Part shown: in pieces, positions 44,926 through 54,235 of the stretch | Position numbering within the stretch: position 1 is the first letter of the stretch | How the letters are laid out: every line of letters begins with the position of its first letter | Assembly (NCBI RefSeq): GCF_051900425.1 | Contig: NZ_JBHZGK010000007.1 | Coordinates: forward strand, 62,001-126,000 | Direction of reading: 5' to 3' | DNA length: 64,000 bases | From: Frateuria_A sp051900425 | GTDB taxonomy: Bacteria > Pseudomonadota > Gammaproteobacteria > Xanthomonadales > Rhodanobacteraceae | Position numbers and translations under genes: made by a program | Notes under the pieces: model-generated | Seen by the model: only the letters and a program-made list of their open reading frames with translations | Told to the model about the DNA's origin: nothing | The model's database searches: none

Positions 44926-47900
44926 GCCACGACCTCCAGCTCGCGCCCGGCCAGCGCATTGTCGACCGCTTCGATCAGCGCATCGTCGAAGCGGTGGCGC
45001 CACACGCCTGCGTCAGGCGCCAGGCCCACCGCGCGCACGAACAGGTAGATTGCCTCGCCCAGGTGCCGCTCGCGCGTATAGCCGGGCAGGCGCTGGCGCA
45101 GCATGCGGTCGAGCGCCACGGTGTAGAGCAGTGCCTGGAAGCGGTAGTGATGCGCATCCATCGCCGCAGCCAGCGCACCGGGCAGGTAGTCCTCGACGTG
45201 CTCGCCCAGGTAGTTGCTCTTGTAGTCGAGCACCAGGTAGCGGCCGTCGTGTTCGAGGATCAGGTCGATCTTGCCGGTCATGCGCCCGCGCAGGTGGCCG
45301 CTGCCGGCGATGGGCACCAGCGTCGGCTCGCCCAGCGCCGCGCAGGCCTCGCGCAGGGCGGCCATCGAGGCATCGTCCAGCGCGTAGTGGAATTCCATCT
45401 CGGCCAGTTGCCGGTGGGCCGGCAGCGCGCCCAGGCGCAGGCCCGGCAGCAGCGGCGTGTCGAGGTTGGCCTGCAGCCGGCGCGCGAGGCGTGCGATGAA
45501 GGCCTCGCGCCCGCCCTCGTCCAGCCGCACGCCGAACTCGCGCAGGCAGCGGTCGATCAGCGGATGCTGCGTTTCCATCGGCTGGCCGATCGTGCGCAGC
45601 TCGAACATCGCGTGCAGGGCATTGCCGATGTCCGCGCCGCGCACGCCGGCCAGCGCGAGCAGCTCCGGATGCGCTGCCGCGCGCGGCGCGTCGTCCGCCA
45701 GTGCGTCGTCCGAGGACGGCAGGGCCGCCTCGTCGCTGGCGGCCTGGTCTTCCAGCGTGCCGGCGTGCGCGCCGCGGGTGAGGTTGGAGAAGCTGTAGAC
45801 CTGCGCCATCGGCCGGGCCGGCGGCAGCGGGCGGGCGCGGCGCGCGGGCGCGTCGTCCTGTGCCTGCGGCAGCGGCGCGGCCTGCCACGGCCAGCCGGTG
45901 GTCGACCAGGCCAGTCGTGGTGCGAGTGCGGCGAGGTCCTCGCCCGCCTGCTGCCGTTGCAGCAGGCGCTCGATCGCCGCGTCCAGCGGCGCGCGCTCGG
46001 GGTCCTTGCGCGCTGCGCTGGCCGTGCCGTCCTTGTGCCGCTTGCCGTCGGCGGGGCGGTCCGGCGGCAGGGCGTAGACGTGGCAGGCGTGGATCGCGCG
46101 GGTCAGTGCCACGTACAGCACGCGGAAGCGCTCGTCCTGGCCCTCGGCGTCGTACTGCGCCTTGGCCGCCTTGCCGAAGCCGACCACGCGCCGGTCGCAA
46201 AGCGGCTCATGGATGACCACGTCGGTGTCCTTGTCGTTACGGCAGTGGTTCCACATCAGCGGCAGGAACACCACCGGGAACTCCAGTCCTTTGCTCGCGT
46301 GCAGGGTCATCAGGCGCACCCGGCGCGCATCGGATTCGATGCGCAGCTGGCGCTCCTCGGCCGCGTCACCGCCGGCCTCCTCGCCGTCGCGCTGGCGCGC
46401 CAGCCAATCCAGCAACTGTGCCGGACCGGGCATGGCCTCGGCCTGCGCCTGCAGGAGTTCACCCAGGTGACGCAGGTCGGTGAGCGCGCGCTCGCCATCG
46501 TCCCCGGCCAGCAGCCGCGGCGCGGCGCGCTCGATCAGCGCACGCACCACGGCGAGCACGCCCTCGCGCTGCCAGCGAGTGCGCCAGGCGGCGAACTGCT
46601 GCTCGTAGACCAGCCACGCATCGGGCTCGTCGCGCAGCGCCTTGAGCGTGGTGTAATCCAGGCCGTACAGCCGCGTCGCCAGCGCCGCGCGTACCGCGCC
46701 CTCGTCGCTGGCGTGTTCGACGGCATGCAGCAGCAGGTGCAGCTCGCGCGCCACCGGCAGCTCGAACACGCTGCTGCGGCCGGCGCCGACGCAAGGCACG
46801 CGGTAGCGCTGCAGCAGCGTGCGCAGCGTGGCGATATCGGCGTTGCCAGGCAGCAGCACGGCGATGTCGCCGGGTGCCAGCGGCGCCTCGCCGATGCGGT
46901 GGCGGCCCTCGCCAAGCATCGCGGCGATCTGCGCGGCGCAGGCTTCCAGCGCGGCGCGGCGGCGGGCCGGCGCGCTGTCGGGCAGCTCGGTGTTGAAGTG
47001 CAGTTGCAGCGGCTGCGCAAGGGGCGCGCCATCGACCGTCAGCGGCGCACGGTCGCGGCGACCGGCGGCGTGGACCGGCTCGTAGCGGATCGGCGTATCG
47101 GCCGCACGGCCCAGTGCCTGGCCGACCAGCGCGTAGAACTGGTTGGTCGCCTCGACCAGCCCGCTGGCGGAACGTTGGTTCACGTCCAGCCGCAGCACTT
47201 CGTCAGCCGTCTCGGCGGCGGCCAGGTAGGCGCGGATGTCGCCGCCCCGGAAGCGGTAGATCGCCTGCTTGGGATCACCGATCATCACCAGCCGGCCGCG
47301 CGCGGCACCGTCGCGCTCGCGGTAGATGGCATCGAGGATGGCGTACTGCTGCGCGTCGGTGTCCTGGAATTCGTCCACCAGCGCGACCGGCCATTCGGCG
47401 AACAGGCGTGCGGCGAGCGCGCCATCCGGGCGCGCCAGCGCATCGCCGACGCGCGCGATGAGTTCATCGAAGGTGAGCTGACCGCGTGCGGCCAGGCGTT
47501 CGGCGCGCCAGGCGTCGACCTGGGCCAACCAGCCCTGCCACGCGCGCACGTGGTCGGCGTGCAGGGCGTAGCCGAGCGCGCGGCAGGCGCCGCCGACGAA
47601 GCGAAGCAGTCCCGCATGGTCGGGGTTGTCCCATACCTGCGGTTGTAGCTGGTCTTCCCACGGCGTGGCGGCCAGGTTCTTGAGGGTGGAGTCCTTGAGC
47701 TCCTGGCCACGCTCGCGCAGCCAGCCGGCGAAGGCGCGCAGCGCGTTGCGCAGTGCCGACTTGCGCGGCTGGAACACGTCGGTGCGATCGGCCAGCGCCT
47801 CGAGCGCGTCCGCGCGTTCGGCCGGCAGCAGCCGCGCCAGCTCCTCCGCATTCGGCGTCCACAGCGCCACGCCCGGTTGCAGGTAGGCCCGGAGCAACCG

Positions 47901-48476
47901 ACGCAGCTCGCCCAGCGAGGCGGGCGCCGTCGGTGGCGGCGGCGCAGCGCCCTGCTGCAGCTGGCGCCACAGGTCCTCGGCCCATTCGTCGAGCAAGGCC
48001 TCGGCCGAGACCAGTTCGCCGGCCTGCAGGCTGGCGCCGCTTTCGAATGGGTAGTCGTCCAGGATGCGCTTGCACAGGCCATGCAGCGTGGTGACCGGCG
48101 CGCGATCCAGATCGGCCAGGGCCAGCCGCAGGCGCAGGCGGTCACGACCGGCCTGTGCCGGATCGGCATGCCAGCGCGCGTGCAGCCAGGCGAGGTCGGC
48201 TGGCGCGTCGGCGGGTGTTTCGACCGGCCACGCCAGCGCCTGGTCTTCGGCCCAGGCCAGCCGGCCGCGCAGGCGCTCGCGCAGTTCCTGCGCGGCGGCG
48301 TCGGTAAAGGTGGTGACCACGATCTGCGCGGGCGAAAGCCCCTGCTCCAGCAGCAGTCGCAGGTACAGCACCGAGATCGTCCAGGTCTTGCCGGTGCCGG
48401 CGCTGGCCTCGATCAGCGTGCGGCCCGGGCTGGCCAGGTCCAGCGCGGTCCAGGTTTCGATGACGGTGGCGTTCAT
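44922..48476 (-). CDS. recB: Exodeoxyribonuclease V subunit beta RecB
   Basis: RecB is the 3'-5' helicase and the only nuclease of RecBCD. At 1184 residues it equals E. coli RecB (1180). UvrD-type helicase motifs are LIEASAGTGKTWTISVLYLRLL at residue 22 (Walker A), VVTTFTDAAAQELRERL, VDEFQDTDAQQYAILDAIY, MIGDPKQAIYRFRGGDI, LMTLHASKGLEFPVVFLP and RVLYVALTRA. The C-terminal nuclease has the catalytic LVLDYKSNYLGE and GKIDLI. The gene overlaps recC upstream and recD downstream by four bases each. Confidence 0.97.
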   Translation of the reverse strand: MNATVIETWTALDLASPGRTLIEASAGTGKTWTISVLYLRLLLEQGLSPAQIVVTTFTDAAAQELRERLRGRLAWAEDQALAWPVETPADAPADLAWLHARWHADPAQAGRDRLRLRLALADLDRAPVTTLHGLCKRILDDYPFESGASLQAGELVSAEALLDEWAEDLWRQLQQGAAPPPPTAPASLGELRRLLRAYLQPGVALWTPNAEELARLLPAERADALEALADRTDVFQPRKSALRNALRAFAGWLRERGQELKDSTLKNLAATPWEDQLQPQVWDNPDHAGLLRFVGGACRALGYALHADHVRAWQGWLAQVDAWRAERLAARGQLTFDELIARVGDALARPDGALAARLFAEWPVALVDEFQDTDAQQYAILDAIYRERDGAARGRLVMIGDPKQAIYRFRGGDIRAYLAAAETADEVLRLDVNQRSASGLVEATNQFYALVGQALGRAADTPIRYEPVHAAGRRDRAPLTVDGAPLAQPLQLHFNTELPDSAPARRRAALEACAAQIAAMLGEGRHRIGEAPLAPGDIAVLLPGNADIATLRTLLQRYRVPCVGAGRSSVFELPVARELHLLLHAVEHASDEGAVRAALATRLYGLDYTTLKALRDEPDAWLVYEQQFAAWRTRWQREGVLAVVRALIERAAPRLLAGDDGERALTDLRHLGELLQAQAEAMPGPAQLLDWLARQRDGEEAGGDAAEERQLRIESDARRVRLMTLHASKGLEFPVVFLPLMWNHCRNDKDTDVVIHEPLCDRRVVGFGKAAKAQYDAEGQDERFRVLYVALTRAIHACHVYALPPDRPADGKRHKDGTASAARKDPERAPLDAAIERLLQRQQAGEDLAALAPRLAWSTTGWPWQAAPLPQAQDDAPARRARPLPPARPMAQVYSFSNLTRGAHAGTLEDQAASDEAALPSSDDALADDAPRAAAHPELLALAGVRGADIGNALHAMFELRTIGQPMETQHPLIDRCLREFGVRLDEGGREAFIARLARRLQANLDTPLLPGLRLGALPAHRQLAEMEFHYALDDASMAALREACAALGEPTLVPIAGSGHLRGRMTGKIDLILEHDGRYLVLDYKSNYLGEHVEDYLPGALAAAMDAHHYRFQALLYTVALDRMLRQRLPGYTRERHLGEAIYLFVRAVGLAPDAGVWRHRFDDALIEAVDNALAGRELEVVA

Positions 48477-51400
48477 GCGGCCACCGCGACGTTGAGGTTG
48501 ATCAGGCGCAGCAGCCGCTGGGCGAAGGCCCGCAGCTCGGCGAACGCGGGCTGGTCCGGCGAGAAATCCGCGTCACCGGCGAGCAGCCAGGCATAGCCCG
48601 GTGCGTAGTCGCGCTCACCGGGGTGGCCGTGGCTGCCGGCCCAGGCCTGCTGGGCCATGTCGAGCCGCTCGTCCAGCGCGGCCCAGCTCGTCCTGGGGAA
48701 GTAAGGCACCGGGTAGCGTTGCGCCTGCCGCCACAGTTCGAGCAGGGCGCCGACGCGGGCGGCCAGGTCGACGCGCATTGCCTGTGCGGTACCCGCGTCG
48801 GCGGCGCGACAGGCCTCGTCCCAGCCATTGAACATCGCTTCCCAGGCATGCTCGGCGCCGTCGGTGAGCAGGCAGGCACGCACCGGCACGGACGGCTCGG
48901 TGGCCAGGCGCAGCAGCGCCCACTCGATGAAGAACGGCACCCGCTCGCGGAAGCCGAGCTTGTCCTCGGCCTTGCCCGGATAGACCTCGAACTGCCAGCG
49001 CGCATCGCCGGTGCTCCACACGCGATCGAGCGTCCCTTCAAGCGACACCCCCTCCACAGGCTCCTGCAACGCCACCGGCGTGCGCGTCGGCAGCGCGCCG
49101 GCGAACAGGGGATGGTCGGCGGCGCACGCGAGCAGGGTCTGCACCCTGGCGCGTTCCTTCGCCCATGCGTCGATGCCCAAGCGCCCCGGCGGTAGCAGAC
49201 CACTCAGTCGCAACCATGCGGGCGCTTGCTCCGGCAGCTCGAAGTCGTTGCCTACCGCTTCGAAGAAAAGCTGCTGCGACACCCGCTCCAAGGCAGGAAC
49301 GTTGTCACTCAGCGCCTCGCGGGCCTGCAGGCGATCGTCCTCGAGCGCATCCAGCCGCACGTGCAGCTGGCCGGCCAGGACCTGGCGCGCGGGGTCGCGG
49401 AACCAGGCCTTCACTTCATGCAACGGGACCGGCGCGGCCTCGGTCGCGGCAATCTGCGCGGGCGCCCCGTCGAGGAACGGCCGCGGCGCCTCGCCGCCTG
49501 CGCGCATCGCGGCGAAGCCCGCGTCGTAGCAGCACAGCCGCGGATCGCTGCCGTCGAAGTAGCGCGCGTCGAACGGCTGCAGCGGATGGCGCACCCGCCA
49601 CGGCCGGCGGAACGTGCGCGTCGCGCCCGGCGCGAGCGGCTGCTCGTCGATGTCCGGCTCGACCGTGCGCAGCTGCGCCTGTTCGTCGAGGAACTGCATC
49701 AGCTCGGCCAGCGGCGCGGCCGGGTTGCGCGGCTTGCCGTCGCGCACGCCCTCGGCGAGGTAGGACAGGTGCAATACCTCGCGCGCGGCCATCACCGTTT
49801 CCAGAAACAGGTAGCGGTCGTCGCTGCGCACGTCGCGGTCGCCCAGGCGACGGTGGCGCGCCATCAGGTCGAGCCCGGCGTCGCTGGCGTTGCGTGGGAA
49901 CTCGCCGTCGTTCAAGCCCAGCACGGCGACCACCTGGAACGGGATCGCGCGCTGCGGGACCATGCCGCAGAAGGTGACGCCGCCGAGCAGGAAGCGCTGG
50001 CGCTCCGGCGCGGCGGCCAGGCGCTCGCGCAGCACGTCGCGCACCACCGCGAAGTCGAGCAGCGGATCAAGCCCGCAGTCAGCGGTTTCGGCGGCAGTGG
50101 CCTGGATGAAGCGGCGCAGCAGCGACAGGGCTTCGACCGCCTGGCCATCGCGCGGGTCGATGCGGAACAGCGTGTCGAGCAGTTGCTCCAGCCGCGCGGA
50201 CCAGGCCGAGGCGGTGCGCGGCTCGCCCGCATCGCGCTGCAGCGCGGCCAGTTCCAGCAGCAGGCGGTCGAGCGCGCCGAGCACCTGCGCCTGCGGGCCG
50301 TGCACGCCTTCGACCGGCCACAACTCGCCGTCGGGCAGCTGCCAGGCCTCGCCCTGCTCCGCCGCGTCGTCGCCCATCGCGTAGCCGGCGAGCAGCCGGT
50401 CCATGCCCCAGGCGAGCGTGGTTTCCTCGATCGCCGGCACGCCGAAGCGCGCGCGGTGCTCGCCATCCAGCGCCCACGCCACGCGGCTCTGGCGCAGCCA
50501 GCGGGTGAGCGTTTCGCGGTCGTCCTCGGAGAGCGCCAGCGCGCGGGCGATCTCGGGGACCTCCAGCAGGTCGAGCAGTTCGGGGGCGCCGAGGCGCGCG
50601 TGGGGGGTGTCGAGCAACCGACTGAACGCCTCCAGCAGCGGATGCGTGCGCGCCACCGCCACATCGGCCAGGTGATAGGGCAGCGGGCCGTGCGCGCGGC
50701 CGCTCTCGCCGAACACCACCGGCAGCAGCGGCACGTAGGCCTGGATATCCGGGGCCATGACGACGATATCGGAGGGCTTGAGGTCCGGGCGTTCCGCGAG
50801 CTCGTGCAGCAACACGTCGCGCAGCACCTCCAGTTCGCGCAGGCGCGTGTGGCACAGGTGCACGCGCAGCGAGCGGTCGGCCATCGCCGCATCGTTGCCG
50901 CGGGCCAGCGGCGCGACACGCGCGGGATCGAGCTGCCGCAGGCTTTCCTGCAGCCGCTGCAGCAGGCTGCCGGAGGCACCGGGCTGCTCGTCCTGCCAGT
51001 GGCGCACGTCCATGCGGATGGTGTCCTCGACCCCCTGCAGGTTCAGCATGAAGTGCTGACCCATGCGCCCCCAACCGGCCAGCAACGGGTGGCCGAGCTG
51101 CTGGAAGAATTGCTCGGAGGCCTCGGTGAAATCGGTCCGCCGGGCCAGCTCGCGCAGTTGCGCGCGCTCGCCGCGTAGCCCCGACCAGTATTCGCGGCAT
51201 GGATCGGGTACGTAGAGCACGACCGGGCGCACGCGCGCCACGGCGCGCAGCAGAGCGAGTTCGGCCGGGGCCAGGTGGCTCACGCCGAAGATGTGCAGGG
51301 GTTCTACGGTGGCCTGCTTTTCCGGGTGGCGCGCCAGCTCGCGCACCAGCGCCTCGACCCGCTCGCCGCGATGCGGCGTGCCGATGGCGGCATGCAGCTC

Positions 51401-51943
51401 GCGCCACAGCGGCGCCATGAAGGTCGGCTCGGGCAGGTCGTCGCGCCCGCGCTCCCACGCCTGCAGCCAGTCGGGCCGGTAGGTCAGGTACTGGGTGTAC
51501 AGGCGTGCCAGCCGGTCGGCCAGCTGGTAGCGGCGCCGGGCGGCCTCGCCGCCGGCGAGGTAGGCGCGCACGTGCGCGTCGTCGATCCCGGGCAGCAGCT
51601 CATGGATGCGCCAGCGCAAGCGATCGCGACGGTAAGGCGCCAGCGCCACCGCGCCACTGCCCAGCACGCTGAGCGCCAGCTCGTCGAGCCAACTGCTCGG
51701 CAGGGTGATGCGCAGGTTGGCCACGATCCCGCCCGCCCCGCGCTTGCGCGCCAGCGCGCCGGACAGCCAGTGCCGCATGCCCGGATGCGCGGCGATCACC
51801 GTCTGCGGCGCCAGCACGCTGGCCGGCGGCGCCGCGTCGAGCAGCGCCACCAGCGGTTCCAGCAGTGCCTCCAGCCGGCTGGCGCGGATCACCGAGATGC
51901 CGCGGGTCAGGTCGTCGGGGGAGAGGGCAGCCATGCCTGACAT
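48473..51943 (-). CDS. recC: Exodeoxyribonuclease V subunit gamma RecC
   Basis: RecC splits the strands and recognises Chi. The protein of about 1156 residues begins near GISVIRASRLEALLEPLVALL and has PLHIFGVSHLAPAELALLRA, PSDIVVMAPDIQAYVPLLPVVFG, GGVTFCGMVPQRAIPFQVVAVLGLNDGEFPR and the C-terminal LLRLINLNVAVAA. The start is uncertain: the ATG at 51943 or the one at 51934 are equally possible and neither has a good ribosome site. The order recC-recB-recD without ptrA between recC and recB differs from E. coli and is usual outside enterics. Confidence 0.93.
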   Translation of the reverse strand: MSGMAALSPDDLTRGISVIRASRLEALLEPLVALLDAAPPASVLAPQTVIAAHPGMRHWLSGALARKRGAGGIVANLRITLPSSWLDELALSVLGSGAVALAPYRRDRLRWRIHELLPGIDDAHVRAYLAGGEAARRRYQLADRLARLYTQYLTYRPDWLQAWERGRDDLPEPTFMAPLWRELHAAIGTPHRGERVEALVRELARHPEKQATVEPLHIFGVSHLAPAELALLRAVARVRPVVLYVPDPCREYWSGLRGERAQLRELARRTDFTEASEQFFQQLGHPLLAGWGRMGQHFMLNLQGVEDTIRMDVRHWQDEQPGASGSLLQRLQESLRQLDPARVAPLARGNDAAMADRSLRVHLCHTRLRELEVLRDVLLHELAERPDLKPSDIVVMAPDIQAYVPLLPVVFGESGRAHGPLPYHLADVAVARTHPLLEAFSRLLDTPHARLGAPELLDLLEVPEIARALALSEDDRETLTRWLRQSRVAWALDGEHRARFGVPAIEETTLAWGMDRLLAGYAMGDDAAEQGEAWQLPDGELWPVEGVHGPQAQVLGALDRLLLELAALQRDAGEPRTASAWSARLEQLLDTLFRIDPRDGQAVEALSLLRRFIQATAAETADCGLDPLLDFAVVRDVLRERLAAAPERQRFLLGGVTFCGMVPQRAIPFQVVAVLGLNDGEFPRNASDAGLDLMARHRRLGDRDVRSDDRYLFLETVMAAREVLHLSYLAEGVRDGKPRNPAAPLAELMQFLDEQAQLRTVEPDIDEQPLAPGATRTFRRPWRVRHPLQPFDARYFDGSDPRLCCYDAGFAAMRAGGEAPRPFLDGAPAQIAATEAAPVPLHEVKAWFRDPARQVLAGQLHVRLDALEDDRLQAREALSDNVPALERVSQQLFFEAVGNDFELPEQAPAWLRLSGLLPPGRLGIDAWAKERARVQTLLACAADHPLFAGALPTRTPVALQEPVEGVSLEGTLDRVWSTGDARWQFEVYPGKAEDKLGFRERVPFFIEWALLRLATEPSVPVRACLLTDGAEHAWEAMFNGWDEACRAADAGTAQAMRVDLAARVGALLELWRQAQRYPVPYFPRTSWAALDERLDMAQQAWAGSHGHPGERDYAPGYAWLLAGDADFSPDQPAFAELRAFAQRLLRLINLNVAVAA

Positions 51944-51983
51944 GATAACGGCGGGCGGTCGCAGATCCCGCGACGCGCGGCGC

Positions 51984-52643
51984 CTAGGGGCCACTGGCGG
52001 GTGGCGGGAAGGCGAGCACCTGCTCGGTGTAGGTCTCCACCAGCGCGCTGAAGGGCCGGCCCTGCGCATCGACCAGCAGCGCACGATGTTGCAGCACCTG
52101 GTGCGGGACGGCGAGCGGGTGCGGCACGGCCGGCGGCAGTCCGCGCGTCTCCCAACCGGCCGGCAGCGGTGGCCAGAGCAGCCGGGCGGACAGCGTGTGG
52201 CGGCTGAAGCGCAGCGGCGCCACCACCTTGCCGAACGGCATGCCGCTGGTATCGAGCTGGCGGTTCATCTCGTCGGTGAGGCGTTCGCCGACGTACCAGT
52301 TGTCGGCTTCGGAGACGACGTGGTTGCCGCAGGCCAGTTGCACGCGGCGGTAGCGCACCGGCGCGTCTGGCGCGATGCCGAGCGCGCGGCGCAGGTCGTC
52401 GGGCAGCGCCTTGGCCGCGCCGCGAACGCGACGCGCGTGCACCGTCGGCGGATCGGCCAACCCATGGGCCTGGCACCAGCGCTCCAGCGTGAGCGTGGCG
52501 CTCGGGTGGCTGAGCAGGTCGGCGTTCAGCGTCTGCAGCAGCGCTAGTGCCTCGACGCGGGCAAGCGGGGTGTCCGGCCAGGCCGGCGTGGCAGCCGTGG
52601 CCGTGCCGGCCAGCGCGACCAGCGCCAGCGCCAGGGGCTTCAC
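51984..52643 (-). CDS. Exported protein with weak chorismate-lyase-like features
   Basis: A 219-residue protein starting at a GTG that overlaps the trpE stop (GTGA). The first 22 residues are a signal peptide (PLALALVALAGTATAATPA). The mature part has LNADLLSHPSATLTLERWCQAHGL, VRYRRVQLACGNHVVSEADNWYVGERL, LDTSGMPFGKVVAPLRFSRHTL and HRALLVDAQGRPFSALVETYTEQVLAF. The pattern of strand-helix motifs recalls the chorismate lyase/UTRA fold (DUF98-like), but I am not certain, and a periplasmic chorismate enzyme would be odd. Coupling to trpE is clear in the sequence; its meaning is unknown. Confidence 0.7.
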   Translation of the reverse strand: MKPLALALVALAGTATAATPAWPDTPLARVEALALLQTLNADLLSHPSATLTLERWCQAHGLADPPTVHARRVRGAAKALPDDLRRALGIAPDAPVRYRRVQLACGNHVVSEADNWYVGERLTDEMNRQLDTSGMPFGKVVAPLRFSRHTLSARLLWPPLPAGWETRGLPPAVPHPLAVPHQVLQHRALLVDAQGRPFSALVETYTEQVLAFPPPASGP

Positions 52644-54115
52644 AAGCCCTTGGCCGCCTGCGCCACCGCGCGGAACAGCGCGCGGCCCTTGTTCATCGTC
52701 TCTTCCCATTCCGCGGCGGGGTCGGAGTCGTAGACGATGCCGGCGCCCGCCTGCACGTGGAGGCGGCCGTCCTGGATCACCGCGGTGCGGATGGCGATCG
52801 CGGTATCGGCGTCACCCCACCAGCCGATCCAGCCGATCGCGCCGGCGTAGATGTTGCGCTTGTAGGGCTCGAGTTCCTGGATGATCTCCAGCGCGCGGAT
52901 CTTCGGCGCGCCCGACAGCGTGCCGGCCGGGAAGGTCGCCTTGAGCACGTCCATGTAGGACAGCCCCGGCCGTGCGTTGCCCTGCACCTGCGAGACGATG
53001 TGCATGACGTGCGAGTAGCGCTCGATCACGAACGACTCGCTTACCTCGACCGTGCCGGTCTGGCTGATGCGGCCGATGTCGTTGCGGCCCAGGTCGATCA
53101 GCATCACGTGTTCGGCGCGCTCCTTCGGATCGGCCAGCAGCTCGGCCTCCAGCGCGGCGTCCTCTTCCTCCGTGGCGCCGCGCTTGCGCGTGCCGGCCAG
53201 CGGCCGCACGACGACCTTGCCGTCCTTCAGGCGCGCCAGGATCTCCGGCGAGGAGCCGACGATCTGCGTGTTGCCCAGGTCGACGAAATACATGTACGGC
53301 GAGGGATTGAGCGCACGCAACGCGCGGTACACGTCCACGGGCCGCGCGTTGAAGCCGACGCTCAGGCGCTGCGAGGGCACCACCTGGAAGATGTCACCGG
53401 CGCGGATGTATGCCTTGGCCCTCTCCACCATCGCCTCGAACTCGGCCTTGGTGAAGGAGGACTTGAAGTCGCTCTCGTCCAGTGCGGTGGACTGGGTCAG
53501 CTGCGGGTAGGCCGCGCCGCCCTGGCGCAGGCGGTAGACCAGGGCATCCAGCCGTCGCTGCGCCTGCGCGTAGGCCTGTGGCTGCGCCGGGTCGGCGTGC
53601 ACGATCAGGTACAGGCGACCCTTGAGGTTGTCGAAGACGGCCACTTCCTCGGCCAGCATCAGCAGCACGTCGGGCGTGCCCAGTTCGTCGGGCCGTTCCC
53701 ACTGCGCCAGGCGTGGCTCGATGTAGCCGATGGTCTCGAAGCCGAAATAGCCGACCAGGCCGCCGGTAAAGGCCGGCAGCTCCGGCAGGCGCGGCACCGA
53801 GTACTGCGCGCGCAGCGTCTCGATCTCGCCCAGCGGATCGTCGAGATGGCGGCGCTCGATCACTTCGCCGGCCTCCTCCACCTCCAGCTCGTGCCCGCGC
53901 AGCCGGTACACGCGCCGCGCCGGCAGGCCGATGATCGAATAGCGGCCCCAGGTGGCGCCGCCCTCGACCGATTCGAACAGGAAGGTGTACGGCCCGTCGG
54001 CGAGCTTCAGGTACACCGACAGCGGCGTGTCGAGGTCGGAGAACACCTCGCGCACCAGCGGAATGCGCGTGTGGCCCTGGGCGGCCAGCGCGTCGAATTG
54101 GTCTCGGGAGATCAC
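52640..54115 (-). CDS. trpE: Anthranilate synthase component I
   Basis: TrpE converts chorismate and ammonia to anthranilate and is feedback-inhibited by tryptophan. The 491-residue protein has the N-terminal regulatory LxxxxPSxYLKL-like element (DTPLSVYLKLADGPYTFLFESVEGG), PAFTGGLVGYFGFETIGYIEP, GDIFQVVPSQRLSV, ALNPSPYMYFVDLG, RPLAGTRKRG, LIDLGRNDIGRI, ATFPAGTLSGAPKIRALEII and IRTAVIQDGRLHVQAGAGIV. I chose the GTG at 54115; there is no ATG before strong homology. No leader peptide or attenuator is evident in the 120-bp upstream gap. trpG is 29 kb downstream. Confidence 0.96.
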   Translation of the reverse strand: MISRDQFDALAAQGHTRIPLVREVFSDLDTPLSVYLKLADGPYTFLFESVEGGATWGRYSIIGLPARRVYRLRGHELEVEEAGEVIERRHLDDPLGEIETLRAQYSVPRLPELPAFTGGLVGYFGFETIGYIEPRLAQWERPDELGTPDVLLMLAEEVAVFDNLKGRLYLIVHADPAQPQAYAQAQRRLDALVYRLRQGGAAYPQLTQSTALDESDFKSSFTKAEFEAMVERAKAYIRAGDIFQVVPSQRLSVGFNARPVDVYRALRALNPSPYMYFVDLGNTQIVGSSPEILARLKDGKVVVRPLAGTRKRGATEEEDAALEAELLADPKERAEHVMLIDLGRNDIGRISQTGTVEVSESFVIERYSHVMHIVSQVQGNARPGLSYMDVLKATFPAGTLSGAPKIRALEIIQELEPYKRNIYAGAIGWIGWWGDADTAIAIRTAVIQDGRLHVQAGAGIVYDSDPAAEWEETMNKGRALFRAVAQAAKGL

Positions 54116-54235
54116 GGCTCTGGGAATCGGTGATGGCGGCCCACCACGATAGCAGTCCATACGCTCCCGGGCACCGTCGCTTGCGGCGGCGCGGGGCGCA
54201 CGCCTAATCTGCGCGCCGGGACAAGGGGAAACACG

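Noticed and set aside
43093..51943. A restriction or phage-defence island around recBCD
   Set aside because: Only the three canonical subunits are present, with no methylase, nuclease or toxin genes next to them.
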